From positions 1 to 46,588 of IMG/VR virus record IMGVR_UViG_3300047462_000092: a stretch of 46,588 nucleotides of DNA. One strand, given 5' to 3'. The notes beneath the pieces are model-generated. The model did not search any database and was not told the DNA's origin. It saw only the letters and a program-made list of their open reading frames with translations. Made by a program: the position numbers and the translations under genes. Below are positions 17,301-24,648 of the stretch, piece after piece. The stretch's first letter is position 1, and every line of letters begins with the position of its first letter. Source of the stretch: a virus.

Positions 17301-18134
17301 GTAGCCTTCGGCCGACGTGTTGAGCGGCAAGTTGAAGGCGTCCGAGATTTGCCGTACAGTGGCGGCGATCCCGCTGGAGCCGCCGAAATCTTTGGTCGCA
17401 ATCGTGCCGATCTCGGCGACCTGCGTCTGGAACTTGAGGGCACCATCGAAGGCATCGCCGAATGCCTGCCGCATGGCAGACAGGGCGCGCACGACGACCT
17501 GAGTCGAGACGATTCGCACGAATGTCCCGAAGTCAATCGTCAGTTTGTTGATGTTCTGCGAAGCGCTCGTCTGCATAGACGAGAACGCTTGCTTGATCGA
17601 CGACAGCTTGTTGGCCATCGTGTTCGCAGCACCAGTGAAGCTGGAACCGAGGTTCTGGCCGATCACCGAAACCTGCTGAACGGTTTGCTTGCTTTGGGCG
17701 GCGAATTGGGCTGCCTGGGTGATCGCATTCTGGTACTTACGCTGAGCCGTATCCGACGCTTCGGATGGCACAGGGCCATATTGCTGCTGCAACGAAGCAA
17801 TGTGCTGTTGGACTTCGGCTTGATTCGGCTGTCGGTTACGGCCACCTCCGCCGCCACCTCCACCCCCTCCGCCGTTGCCGCCACCATTGCCGTTGTTGAA
17901 GGCGTTCTTCGCCTTGGCAAGACGCTCGAACGCATCGGCTGCCTTTGAGGCATCCGACGCCATTGAGTTGAGAAGTTTGCTCGTAGACGATGCAGACGAA
18001 TTGAACGAACCGAACGCTTGGCCGAGCGCATTGACGCGATCTGCCATCGTCTTCATATCGGTGTTCAGACGGCTGATGGCGCCGATAGCGTCACCAGCAT
18101 CGAAACCGAGTTTTTGGACAATTGCGTCCGACAT
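14310..18134 (-). CDS. Tail tape measure protein
   Basis: 1274 residues; the largest gene, as expected for the tape measure of a long-tailed phage. Start set at ATG 18134, overlapping the previous stop (ATGA); a GTG lies one codon earlier. N-terminal coiled-coil and a glycine run (~residues 103-114) precede a TP901-type core at ~240-420 (LAKAGVTSLDQSVNLLSAT, VDDLANTMGRVLPQARQLG, LTQIRGAINAL), then hydrophobic segments near 535-610 and a very long Gln/Ala-rich coiled coil. It sets tail length; by the usual ~0.15 nm per residue this predicts a tail near 190 nm (inference). Upstream are the chaperone and tube genes, the expected order. Confidence 0.92.
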   Translation of the reverse strand: MSDAIVQKLGFDAGDAIGAISRLNTDMKTMADRVNALGQAFGSFNSSASSTSKLLNSMASDASKAADAFERLAKAKNAFNNGNGGGNGGGGGGGGGGGRNRQPNQAEVQQHIASLQQQYGPVPSEASDTAQRKYQNAITQAAQFAAQSKQTVQQVSVIGQNLGSSFTGAANTMANKLSSIKQAFSSMQTSASQNINKLTIDFGTFVRIVSTQVVVRALSAMRQAFGDAFDGALKFQTQVAEIGTIATKDFGGSSGIAATVRQISDAFNLPLNTSAEGYYETISNQIGDAAKSQEFLGSAAKLAKAGVTSLDQSVNLLSATLNAYGLEVGQTDAVASKYFETVRLGRVRVDDLANTMGRVLPQARQLGVGLDDVLAAIASITISGVKPSESLTQIRGAINALAKPTDELKEAFHALNVESAEQAVATYGFGGLLQKLAQQTDGTSQAFAQLFPNMRGVNGAIIVGKTQVQQFGQALETIRNAGNGELINSKAFDVLSSDAQKVEGEIQKLKNALVVDFGGALVKVAAFASDHGIGADFITSSLTLLIPGLTAAGVALAAYASKAAYARIVSLAFGTEITSLNVLLAKLGIAATAGLALGQFINHFQYKPSNDFEEQEQKNVQAFKDAQNSERNAAAQKFNEIAQAANNSLATLNGTYLKNVENAKQANDKEVANVKSALGQMVDARQAYVDKLRQAVGNAHDQQVQSQQRVFETQQKQEQTLFELRTQRLNPRQQAFALRDRTADLTSRASRLLSTAAGNPQQLQEALHLFQAAESASQEFASKAQDSGALQKQAQQAVLDVLSKRIAAEKQLQALENSRQQALAKEQKRQQDIADEIKAQAKIVTENTGEFDKEGNRFSPNQQAQRAAARNKALQAIQSRAFSSKDISLADSLGLSKFVSEYKSELSAAGPIKIRFDIANGAKQIEQMLQQGIGQIPGKQLLEGASGQTINNPSQALDVATKLEQEWNKLNAQLGEANNNRRSQEGYNNVNENLLGTVNDRIQRPFSSVAGPLQNLTKAIDALSKLASPTKSQYDVVGEALEQAKKEYSTNLGPLGRRSFNPDNAFALTQLDKVMANIESKMHLHEQGEGNEAIGNPQGVQQRLQQLQQAISASRSQIGTLSTSSEATARNVNNLGGAAESAAEKLNAIQAPAASAGVQAHAAGGLIKALNNSARHYWSGGEAYYAAGGQRRGVDSVPAMLAPGEFVMNARSTRNFLPQLQAMNAGMEPNYRSNGGHVTNVGDVTVNVNGAHAPQQTATAVASALKRLGRRRAI

Positions 18135-18640
18135 CACTTCACCGTGAGGCGCGTAGTCTTGAGATACTTGAAGGGGTTAGGCAGCCGCGCACTGGCGGCC
18201 TGAGCGGTAAACACAGCAGCCCCGCGCTCTTGAAAGCCGTAGGGGCCAGGATGCCGCAGCCTGAAGAAGAGCCCCGGATCGGGGTCGATATTGGCGTTGT
18301 TGTACTCGTTGTAGACGAGGTGCGCGAGCGTCGTCGAATACTCAAACTCGTAGACGCCGGTGGAGCTGTCCGTGGTCAGCTTGCCGGTGTTTTCACCGGG
18401 GCTACCCTCCGCCGTGAATGCGCCGGCAGCCGGCACAACGGCTAACGGGAAGCCGACCGCAGCGGCCAGCTCTTGAAAGGTTCGCACCGAGGCCCCGCTC
18501 CAGACCGGTATCGTCGCAGCAGTGGCATTAAGCCACTCACGGGCTGCGGATTGAATCGCAGCCGTGAGTTGCTTATGCAATGCCTGCTGGAAGCCCGACA
18601 CGTCGAGCGACGGGATGACGAGGGTTCCGGTGAACTTCAT
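18134..18640 (-). CDS. Hypothetical minor tail/neck protein
   Basis: 168 residues with no confident family. It has a helical N-terminus (FQQALHKQLTAAIQSAARE), a Ser/Thr/Gly middle and a C-terminal ATDEY-like beta region (STTLAHLVYNEY, GLFFRLRHPG). The overall layout recalls HK97 gp10-like tail completion proteins, but those normally lie before the tube genes whereas this is between chaperone and tape measure. Stop overlaps the tape measure ATG. Confidence 0.5.
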   Translation of the reverse strand: MKFTGTLVIPSLDVSGFQQALHKQLTAAIQSAAREWLNATAATIPVWSGASVRTFQELAAAVGFPLAVVPAAGAFTAEGSPGENTGKLTTDSSTGVYEFEYSTTLAHLVYNEYNNANIDPDPGLFFRLRHPGPYGFQERGAAVFTAQAASARLPNPFKYLKTTRLTVK

Positions 18641-18663
18641 GGTCAGCAGAGACTCCCCGCGGC

Positions 18664-18897
18664 TTAGAACTTGTAGCCGCCTTGAACCAGAGCGACGTGT
18701 TTCTCGTCGTCGTCATGGGAGCGGTGCTGTTCGTAGGCGACGATGAGCGCCTGGGTCCATACGTCGCATTCGTCCCACGACGCTTCTACGCCGGGCGGCC
18801 GAATGCCGAGACGCTCACAAGCTCGCCAAGTTACGAACTCGCCTGATCGGAATTGGGCGAAGCGGATTCGCTTTGCACCTTCTGCTGACCACGCAGA
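18664..18897 (-). CDS. -1 frameshift extension of the tail assembly chaperone
   Basis: A frame in the -1 register of the preceding chaperone gene continues past the chaperone stop (18831) to a TAA at 18664-18666. It encodes a coherent 77-residue segment (EFVTWRACERLGIRPPGVE, WTQALIVAYEQH, VALVQGGYKF) but contains no ATG, GTG or TTG that could start it before residue ~40, and is closed upstream by a TGA near 18925. The simplest reading is programmed -1 frameshifting, as in lambda G/GT, giving a fusion of about 220 residues. The best slip site is GGTTTTT (complement of 18897-18903). The conserved gene order (tube, chaperone with extension, tape measure) agrees. Confidence 0.72.
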   Translation of the reverse strand, partial: SAWSAEGAKRIRFAQFRSGEFVTWRACERLGIRPPGVEASWDECDVWTQALIVAYEQHRSHDDDEKHVALVQGGYKF

Positions 18898-19325
18898 AAA
18901 ACCTCGCGAGCCTGGACGAGCTTGTCTTCATCGAGGCAGTTGGCTTCGAGCACGAGATTCTGGATGCGGTTGATCTCGAAGTGTGCGAAGCCCGCGTCTT
19001 CGAGGTTCTTTCGCCACGTGGTCCACGTAGCGGGCTCGTTGATCTTGACTGTATCCCACTCGATCTCGCTGGGCTCCAGCGACTTGATCGTCATGTAGGC
19101 CATGAACTTCTCGTCGTGAATCGCCTTCACTTGGCGATAGTTCATGTCTTTCGTATCGGGAACCTGACCATCCTTCGTCTGAAGGATCGGCGGCTTGGGC
19201 TCCGGGCAGAGCGCGTTGAACTCTTTGAAGTTGGGAACGGCCTTCGCGCGAATGATGATTTCGCCGTCCCGTAATGGCAGGAAACACTCATGCGGTCCAT
19301 TGACCGCCTTTCCACCGATTTTCAT
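18831..19325 (-). CDS. Tail assembly chaperone (G-like product)
   Basis: 164 residues, ATG at 19325 with GGGAG seven bases upstream. It lies between the tail tube and tape measure genes, the fixed location of tail assembly chaperones. The sequence begins with beta segments (GEIIIRAKAVPNFKEFN), continues with a helical MNYRQVKAIHDEKFMAYM and ends in a polar Ser/Gln tail. In the last quarter, the -1 frame stays open and leads into a 77-residue extension, so about one product in many would be longer. It presumably binds the tape measure until the tube polymerises. No direct family match could be made by eye. Confidence 0.65.
   Translation of the reverse strand: MKIGGKAVNGPHECFLPLRDGEIIIRAKAVPNFKEFNALCPEPKPPILQTKDGQVPDTKDMNYRQVKAIHDEKFMAYMTIKSLEPSEIEWDTVKINEPATWTTWRKNLEDAGFAHFEINRIQNLVLEANCLDEDKLVQAREVFLRGQQKVQSESASPNSDQASS
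18897..18903 (-). other. Candidate -1 slippery heptamer
   Basis: Read on the minus strand as G GTT TTT with codons GTT and TTT in the chaperone frame. After slipping back one base, the A-site TTT re-pairs perfectly while the P-site GTT on GGT is imperfect, so this is not a canonical heptamer. It is the only homopolymer run in the ~90-base window where the two frames are both open. Confidence 0.5.
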
Positions 19326-19370
19326 GCGTTTCTCCCTCGCAAGAAATGAAGTCAGAAGTGACAGAGACAG

Positions 19371-19400
19371 AAAGTGACCGGGCGGCGTACAACCGCCGCC
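19371..19400 (-). terminator. Hairpin between tail tube and chaperone genes
   Basis: GGCGGCG (19381-19387), loop TACAAC, CGCCGCC (19394-19400), perfect 7-bp GC stem. The minus-strand tail (CGGTCACTTTCTG) is only weakly T-rich, so it is better called an attenuator. It lies 27 bases past the tube gene stop and 55 before the chaperone ATG, where expression normally drops steeply. Confidence 0.4.
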
Positions 19401-19427
19401 TGGTGTATGGCCGGAATAGGCCGGAAG

Positions 19428-20510
19428 TTAGATCGGGGCCGTCGTCGAACGAGTGACGGTGGGCTCCATCGCGTTGCATTTGCCCGCGATCGTGATGGTG
19501 GCAGCCTTCGGATCGTAGGCGACGGAATCCCGGCGGAAGTCCGGGAACAAAACCGTCTCGATCTCGGTGCCGTTGCAGGGCGGCGTGTGAACCAGGCGAA
19601 CGTCGATCGCGTAGGGTTCGCAGGGGTCAGCCGAAGATGTGACCCACTCCGAGGCCGCTCCCTCGTTCTTGAGGGCATCGACCGGGCTGATTGTCTCGCC
19701 CGTACCCGTGGTGATGAACTGGTACTGGCAGTCGATGTTGACTTCCATCGGCTGCTGGTCTTGTTCACGTACGGTGTCCAGGTTGCCGCGATCGAGCACG
19801 TACTGGTACTGCTTCTTCTCGGTGAACTTGATGTCTCCCTCGCCGATCTTGATGGTCAAAACTTGCGGGAGGAAGTTCATCGTGTCGTTGTTCGCCGGTG
19901 CGGGGCTACCGAAGGCCGGCGTAAACGTGACAGCGGTCGTCGCACCGGTCAGGGGCGTGCGGCCCTGGACCGTGAAGACGGTCGTGTCGTTCCCAACCGT
20001 ACTGAGCTGGAAGCGGGCACCAACCGGAATCTGGTTCGTCACCTTCGTGTTGAGCGAGACGGTGTTTACCTCGCAGCCGGTATCGGTCGTCGCCGGTGCT
20101 GTTCCTAGCAGGGTGACTGTCGGCACCACCGGCGCGTTGATGCCAGCGGTATTGCTCGTGGGTATCGCGGCGCCTAACGATCCGTCCGCCACGTTGTCAA
20201 CGAACTCCGTGGCCGCAGCACTCAGCGTGACCACGAGATGTTCCGTACCAGTCATACCTCCGGCAGCAGTCCGGTAGATTTTTATGCCGGTCGCATTGTC
20301 CAAGTTCGGTTCGACTTTCACGACGATAGCCTGACCGGCTGCGGTTACGGATGCGGCCTCCGGGCTGCCAGTAGTCTCACCTTCATTGGTCGTGTAGGTA
20401 TACTTGTAAAGGTACGCCCCAGTGAGGCCGGCTCCATCGCCGATTTTCGCGGTGCCAGCCAGACCATCGAGCATCTGAATCTGGCATTCGCGGAGTTGAA
20501 TCAAAGCCAT
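19428..20510 (-). CDS. Major tail tube protein, long copy with FnIII-like insert
   Basis: 360 residues. Residues 1-23 and ~150-360 match the gene just upstream (20547-21293) almost perfectly. Between them, at ~24-137, lies an extra domain with fibronectin type III features (YKYTYTTNEGETTGSP, GIKIYRTAAGGM, a final FVDN). Inserted Ig/FnIII domains are known to decorate tail tubes and bind surfaces. The tube assignment comes from position before the chaperone and tape measure, and beta-rich composition (PQVLTIKIGEGDIKFTEKK). Downstream of it is the hairpin at 19381. It is unclear whether both copies build the tube or one caps it. Confidence 0.72.
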   Translation of the reverse strand: MALIQLRECQIQMLDGLAGTAKIGDGAGLTGAYLYKYTYTTNEGETTGSPEAASVTAAGQAIVVKVEPNLDNATGIKIYRTAAGGMTGTEHLVVTLSAAATEFVDNVADGSLGAAIPTSNTAGINAPVVPTVTLLGTAPATTDTGCEVNTVSLNTKVTNQIPVGARFQLSTVGNDTTVFTVQGRTPLTGATTAVTFTPAFGSPAPANNDTMNFLPQVLTIKIGEGDIKFTEKKQYQYVLDRGNLDTVREQDQQPMEVNIDCQYQFITTGTGETISPVDALKNEGAASEWVTSSADPCEPYAIDVRLVHTPPCNGTEIETVLFPDFRRDSVAYDPKAATITIAGKCNAMEPTVTRSTTAPI

Positions 20511-20546
20511 GTATCACCTGTTCCTGTGCTAAGCGTGGATGGGAAG

Positions 20547-21293
20547 TTAGATCGGGGCCGTCGTCGAGCGAGTGACGGTCGGCTCCATCGCGTTGCACTT
20601 GCCGGCGATGGTGATGGTCGCGGCCTTCGGGTCGTAGGCCACGGAGTCCCGACGGAAGTCCGGGAAGAGAACGGTTTCGATCTCGGTCCCGTTGCAAGGC
20701 GGCGTGTGGACCAGGCGAACGTCGATGGCGTAGGGTTCGCAGGGATCGGCCGAAGAAGTGACCCACTCCGAGGCCGCTCCCTCGTTCTTGAGGGCATCGA
20801 CCGGGCTCACTGTCTCGCCGGTGCCGGTCGTGATGAACTGATACTGGCAGTCGATGTTGACTTCCATCGGCTGCTGATCTTGCTCACGCACCGTATCGAG
20901 GTTGCCGCGGTCCAGAACATACTGGTACTGCTTCTTCTCGGTGAACTTGATGTCTCCCTCGCCGATCTTGATGGTCAAGACTTGCGGGAGGAAGTTCATC
21001 GTGTCGTTCATGGCCGGCGTCGGGGTGCCCCACGCCGGGGTGAACGTGACGCTGGTCGTGCCACCACTCGTCGGCGTCCGCGTCTGCACGGTGTAGACCG
21101 TGGTGTTCATCGCGGTGCTGACTTGGAAGCGAGCGCCAACCGGAATCTGGTTCGTCACCTTAGTGTTCAGCGCGACCGTCGAGACGGTCGTCGTGGTGTC
21201 GGTGGCCATCGGCGTCGCAGTCGTGATCTTCGCCGTTCCAGAAAGGCCGTCCAGGAATTGAATCTGGCATTCGCGGAGTTGAATCAGGGCCAT
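20547..21293 (-). CDS. Major tail tube protein, short copy
   Basis: 248 residues; paralogue of the downstream 360-residue protein without the FnIII-like insert. From NFLPQVLTIK to the C-terminus (about 150 residues) I see only one residue change (Ile to Val in TGETVSP) against it, although the DNA differs at many third codon positions. First 23 residues differ at two positions. Starts at ATG 21293, with a GGAG ten bases upstream. It is the first of the pair to be transcribed. Likely the main tube subunit; the assignment is from gene order. Confidence 0.75.
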   Translation of the reverse strand: MALIQLRECQIQFLDGLSGTAKITTATPMATDTTTTVSTVALNTKVTNQIPVGARFQVSTAMNTTVYTVQTRTPTSGGTTSVTFTPAWGTPTPAMNDTMNFLPQVLTIKIGEGDIKFTEKKQYQYVLDRGNLDTVREQDQQPMEVNIDCQYQFITTGTGETVSPVDALKNEGAASEWVTSSADPCEPYAIDVRLVHTPPCNGTEIETVLFPDFRRDSVAYDPKAATITIAGKCNAMEPTVTRSTTAPI

Positions 21294-21313
21294 GTATGTC
21301 GTCTCCGAAGAGG

Positions 21314-21811
21314 TTAGAGGTAGAGGTGGGTGAAGAGACGGGCATCCACCATCTCTTGCCGCATGTGAGCGTTTGATTCGACTTGGCCGAATCGAAGGAC
21401 GCGGATGCAGTCCTGTGGCCCGACGCGAGGCGTCAGATAGCCAAACTGACTCTGGTCGTCTTGGCCGCCGGTGCCGTACTTGTAGAGGTAGATGGGCTGG
21501 TCAACGGCTTGCTGAAAGATGCCGAGGTTTACTTCGCAGTCGTAGGCGTTCTTCGTGTTCCCGCCGTACTGACTGATAAGAAGGATGTTGACATCGACCC
21601 ATAGCCGATAGACGCCAGCGTCCATCTCCTGCGTCCACGGGCCGTTGATGCGAAGCTCCGCTCGCTCCGGTGCAGTCTGGAACGCATCGGTGCGTTCGCT
21701 CAAACCCTCGATGTACAGAGGGATGTCGTTTTCGGTTGCGATGTTTTGAAAGTACGTCGCGATGGAGGCAAAGACCCACCGCGACCAATTCGGATTGGCC
21801 GGCGTTGCCAT
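21314..21811 (-). CDS. Tail completion/terminator-like protein
   Basis: 165 residues. Layout fits small tail terminator proteins: helical start (SRWVFASIATYFQNIA), then beta strands with RINGPWTQEMDAGVYRLWVDVNILL, then a helical and beta C-terminus. It lies directly upstream of the tube genes and downstream of a connector-type gene, the canonical place. Family not confirmed by motif. Confidence 0.5.
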   Translation of the reverse strand: MATPANPNWSRWVFASIATYFQNIATENDIPLYIEGLSERTDAFQTAPERAELRINGPWTQEMDAGVYRLWVDVNILLISQYGGNTKNAYDCEVNLGIFQQAVDQPIYLYKYGTGGQDDQSQFGYLTPRVGPQDCIRVLRFGQVESNAHMRQEMVDARLFTHLYL

Positions 21812-21828
21812 AGATGCTCCTATCGCGA

Positions 21829-22323
21829 CTAGGAAGTCGCAGCAGCGCCTTGCAGGCTCAGATAACTCGTGGCGCCGAGCAGGAAGATTTGCTCGAAGGG
21901 CTCGCCGATAAGCTGCTTGGTGGTGATGAAGTAGGCCGTCAAAGGCTCGAACTCTTCAAACTTGACGACGCCGTACTTACAGGCGTCGTAAACGACCCAA
22001 TCGTCTTCGGTCAGGCTGAGGTTCGGCGTGTCTCGGCGATCGACGGCAAAGATACGTGTCCGAGTGTCGTACAGGCCACCTTGATCGAACGCACGGTTGG
22101 CGATCTTTTCCGGCGTCGATTGCACCATCTGACGAGCGTAGGTCGCTGGTAAGACGACCGCTCGGTGAACCGGGGTCACGTCCATGCTGACTGTCTTAGT
22201 ACCCGTCTTGGTGTTGATCGTCAGGCCCAGGTTCTTGTAGATGTCGATGGGGGCGCCATAGTCGCGCTTCAGCGTGTACAGGAGCCGGCGACTCAGAATG
22301 TTCAGTCGCGGGTTCACGTACAT
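21829..22323 (-). CDS. Head-tail connector/closure-like protein
   Basis: 164 residues, ATG at 22323. Beta-rich with VHRAVVLPATYARQMV, RIFAVDRRDTP and DDWVVYDACKYGVVKFEEFE; the last resembles small barrel proteins of the head-closure type. Placement between capsid and tube genes supports a neck role. The function is inferred from position. Confidence 0.5.
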   Translation of the reverse strand: MYVNPRLNILSRRLLYTLKRDYGAPIDIYKNLGLTINTKTGTKTVSMDVTPVHRAVVLPATYARQMVQSTPEKIANRAFDQGGLYDTRTRIFAVDRRDTPNLSLTEDDWVVYDACKYGVVKFEEFEPLTAYFITTKQLIGEPFEQIFLLGATSYLSLQGAAATS

Positions 22324-22332
22324 GGTCGCACC

Positions 22333-22872
22333 CTAGCTTGGGATAGTGATTGCGTTCACGGCCGCGACAGTGGTGGCCGCGGTGATTTGTTGGCGGTAGG
22401 AATAGGACTGCTGCGTCAGCGCAAGCAATTGGCCGCCGTAGTTGAGAAGCAGCGTGAAGAGCTGAGCGACGGTCATCGCCTGCCAGACGTTGTTGATGTC
22501 GGCGATGCCGGTCTGATCGGTAAGCTGCTTTTGCCCGGTGGCCTGCGCGAGATGCGTCATGGCGCCGAGCGAGGTGATTCGTGTTTGGTCGTCCACGCTT
22601 GATGGCAGCGTGATCGAGGCGGTGTTCGGGCCGGTGGCATTCGCGATCGTGATTCCGTTCGCGGTCTGCTTGGCGTACCAAGCATCGACAGCGGCGAGCT
22701 GCACAGCCTGGGCGGCAGCGAGCTGATCCGCGGGAGCCCGCGGATCAGCAGCGCCAACGCTTACGGTGCCGTTGTAATACACGATCGTGGTGCCTGGATA
22801 GTCGCTCGCCGAAACAGGTGTGTTGTCGGGGAGCGCCTGTTGCACGACGCCATTACTGATGACGAGTATCAC
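22333..22872 (-). CDS. Hypothetical helical virion-module protein
   Basis: 179 residues. It begins with a beta hairpin (ILVISNGVVQQALPDN) and continues as an Ala/Gln-rich helical protein with LAAAQAVQLAAVDAWY and LFTLLLNYGGQLLALTQQ. No family recognised. The ATG (22872) overlaps the stop of the upstream holin-like gene by one base. It lies among neck genes and could be a minor structural protein or a chaperone. Confidence 0.55.
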   Translation of the reverse strand: MILVISNGVVQQALPDNTPVSASDYPGTTIVYYNGTVSVGAADPRAPADQLAAAQAVQLAAVDAWYAKQTANGITIANATGPNTASITLPSSVDDQTRITSLGAMTHLAQATGQKQLTDQTGIADINNVWQAMTVAQLFTLLLNYGGQLLALTQQSYSYRQQITAATTVAAVNAITIPS

Positions 22873-23105
22873 TAACGGTTCTGGAGTGACTTCTCCAGCC
22901 TTTCCATGACAGTAGTGTTTTTGGCGATGATCTCCGAAGTCTTTGCGACTAACGGGAGAAGCACCTCCGTTTGCTGGGTTTCGAGGGTTTCGATTCGCTT
23001 GCTAAGTCGATCCTCGCGCTTCCAGTCGCGCCAGATGAAGAAGAAGCACGCACCCATTGCAGGGCCGAACGTCTTCAAGAATCCAAATAGTTCGTTTGGT
23101 TCCAT
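22872..23105 (-). CDS. Small membrane protein with coiled coil, holin-like (BhlA/XhlA type)
   Basis: 77 residues. A single hydrophobic segment (FGPAMGACFFFIWR, residues ~14-27) is followed by a charged stretch DWKREDRLSKRIETLE and a coiled coil. This is the architecture of BhlA- and XhlA-like holin-associated proteins. There is no neighbouring recognised endolysin, so lysis function is only a suggestion. The gene follows the capsid gene after a strong hairpin. Confidence 0.5.
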   Translation of the reverse strand: MEPNELFGFLKTFGPAMGACFFFIWRDWKREDRLSKRIETLETQQTEVLLPLVAKTSEIIAKNTTVMERLEKSLQNR

Positions 23106-23125
23106 GCCGAGAGCCGTCCCTGGGC

Positions 23126-23159
23126 AAGAGAAAGGGTGGCCGCCCGAAGGCGGCCACCC
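23126..23159 (-). terminator. Strong hairpin after the capsid gene
   Basis: Perfect 11-bp stem GGGTGGCCGCC (23134-23144) / GGCGGCCACCC (23149-23159). The minus-strand loop is TTCG, the very stable tetraloop, followed by TTTCTCTTG. It lies 21 bases past the capsid stop. It should reduce read-through from the highly expressed capsid gene into neck and tail genes. Confidence 0.7.
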
Positions 23160-23180
23160 GTGGTAATCAGACGCTACGGC

Positions 23181-24617
23181 TTAGCCGAGCAGCACGACGC
23201 CGAGGTTCTGGTCGAGCTGAGCGACGCCCGCCAGGATGTCGAGCACGACGATCGTGCCCTGGTTCTGGATGCTGTATTGCATCGTGACGCGCATGGCCAC
23301 GTCGTTGTGGACGCCCACGTCGGCCATGACCCCCATGCGGCTGTTGGGCAGCGCCAAGGGGCGAGTGACCAGAGCGACGGCCTCGCGGTGGAACGCGAAG
23401 TTGTAGCTGCCAACCGGGCCGGGGAAGCCGGGGTCCGCGGTGTTGATGGCGTTGTCCAGCGGACGGTCCAGCAACAGCGCCTGGTTCCCGCTGACGTTCG
23501 GATCGGGCCGCGAGCTGATGATGACGTAGGTCGCACGCGGGCTGGTGCCCCACGCGATGAGCTGGCCGACCTGCGGAGGCGAGCCGGAGGTGAATCCGCT
23601 GACCGAGATTTCCTTCGCGTAGCCCGCGGCGTAGGTCACGTAGCTCGCAACCGGCTTGTAGTAGGTCACGGCGGCGCTGGCCGCGGTGGCGTTGGCGTTG
23701 GCCTCGTTCAAGGTGAACGCCGTGGTGTTGCCGGTCGTCTCGGTGTGGGCCGTGACGTAGGTCGGCTGGTTGTTGCCGGCCACGACGGCGAAGGCACCCG
23801 TCACCCACGCGCCGGTGATTCCGGTCACGGCCTGCGAGCCACCGGCCCCGGCCGCCAGAGCGTTGGTCACGACGCCGGCCCCGCCGTTCGCGCCCGAGGG
23901 CGTGTCGCCGGAGCTGATGAACGGCACGTTCTGATCCATATAGGTGTTGAACCCAAGGATGCGTCCGAGGGTCGCGTTCTCCAACGCGGTGCCGCCGTCG
24001 CCACGCTCGTTGGCCTTCACGAAGATCGGCGTGTTGAGGAACGCGGTTTCCGAACCCGGCGACAGAACCAGGTTGCGGTTCTGCATGTACGCCTTGTTCT
24101 GGTTGAGGATTTGCCGCGCCTGCAACCCGTAGGTCTGGGCGTTGCTGGAGTTCAGGTTGTTGAGCTGGCCCGAACGGCCGTTGGGACCGCCGAGGAACGC
24201 CGGGATGACACCCGTGACGGCGCGATCGACCGAGCGAGCGATCGACTGCATACCGGGCAACAGGTAGATGTCCACGAGTTCCTGGAACGACTGGCTGGCC
24301 TCGCCGTCGTTGATGGTGAACGAGCAGTAGAAGTGCTGGTTCAACGGAACCTGCACGTTCGTGCTCACGGCGTCCTGGTTGACCACCGTGTCGGTGTCCG
24401 TCTTGCGCATCGGGATGAACGCGCCGGGCCGGCGGGTGTTCACGACATCGCCGAACTCGCGGACCTGGTTCTCGAAGTCACGGTGGACCAAGTTGGCGAA
24501 CACCATGTTCTCTTCGAGGATCACCAGACCTTCCATCGCCCACACTTCGGGGATGAAGGCCGAGTTGTTGTTGCTGTAGCACGCCAACATGGCGGCTGCG
24601 AGGTAAAGGGGATTCAT
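23181..24617 (-). CDS. Major capsid protein (P22 coat-like)
   Basis: 478 residues. Segments such as VNTRRPGAFIPMR, VPLNQHFYCSFTINDGE, SQSFQELVDIYLLPGMQSIARSVDRAV and GFNTYMDQNVP match what I expect for P22-type HK97-fold coat proteins. A region at ~250-350, rich in Gly, Ala and Thr (TAHTETTGNTTAFTLNEAN), looks like an inserted beta domain comparable to the P22 I-domain. A strong ribosome site (AAAGGAAAAG) precedes ATG 24617. The scaffold gene lies just upstream and a stable hairpin just downstream, both usual for a coat gene. Confidence in capsid identity is high, in the P22 subfamily moderate. Confidence 0.8.
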   Translation of the reverse strand: MNPLYLAAAMLACYSNNNSAFIPEVWAMEGLVILEENMVFANLVHRDFENQVREFGDVVNTRRPGAFIPMRKTDTDTVVNQDAVSTNVQVPLNQHFYCSFTINDGEASQSFQELVDIYLLPGMQSIARSVDRAVTGVIPAFLGGPNGRSGQLNNLNSSNAQTYGLQARQILNQNKAYMQNRNLVLSPGSETAFLNTPIFVKANERGDGGTALENATLGRILGFNTYMDQNVPFISSGDTPSGANGGAGVVTNALAAGAGGSQAVTGITGAWVTGAFAVVAGNNQPTYVTAHTETTGNTTAFTLNEANANATAASAAVTYYKPVASYVTYAAGYAKEISVSGFTSGSPPQVGQLIAWGTSPRATYVIISSRPDPNVSGNQALLLDRPLDNAINTADPGFPGPVGSYNFAFHREAVALVTRPLALPNSRMGVMADVGVHNDVAMRVTMQYSIQNQGTIVVLDILAGVAQLDQNLGVVLLG

Positions 24618-24648
24618 GCGAATCTTTTCCTTTGTGTGAAAGTGGAAA

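Larger units (their letters stand above)
19428..21293 (-). repeat. Tandem duplication of the tail tube gene
   Basis: Two tandem direct repeats: the 3' parts 19428-~19890 and 20547-~21010, and the first ~70 bases of each gene. By eye the repeated DNA differs at roughly one base in ten, mostly silently, while the proteins are nearly identical. This points to an old duplication held under strong purifying selection. Confidence 0.85.

Noticed and set aside
16716-17948. Long plus-strand frame opposite the tape measure gene
   Set aside because: Antisense shadow of a confident gene; no start context and Arg-rich composition.
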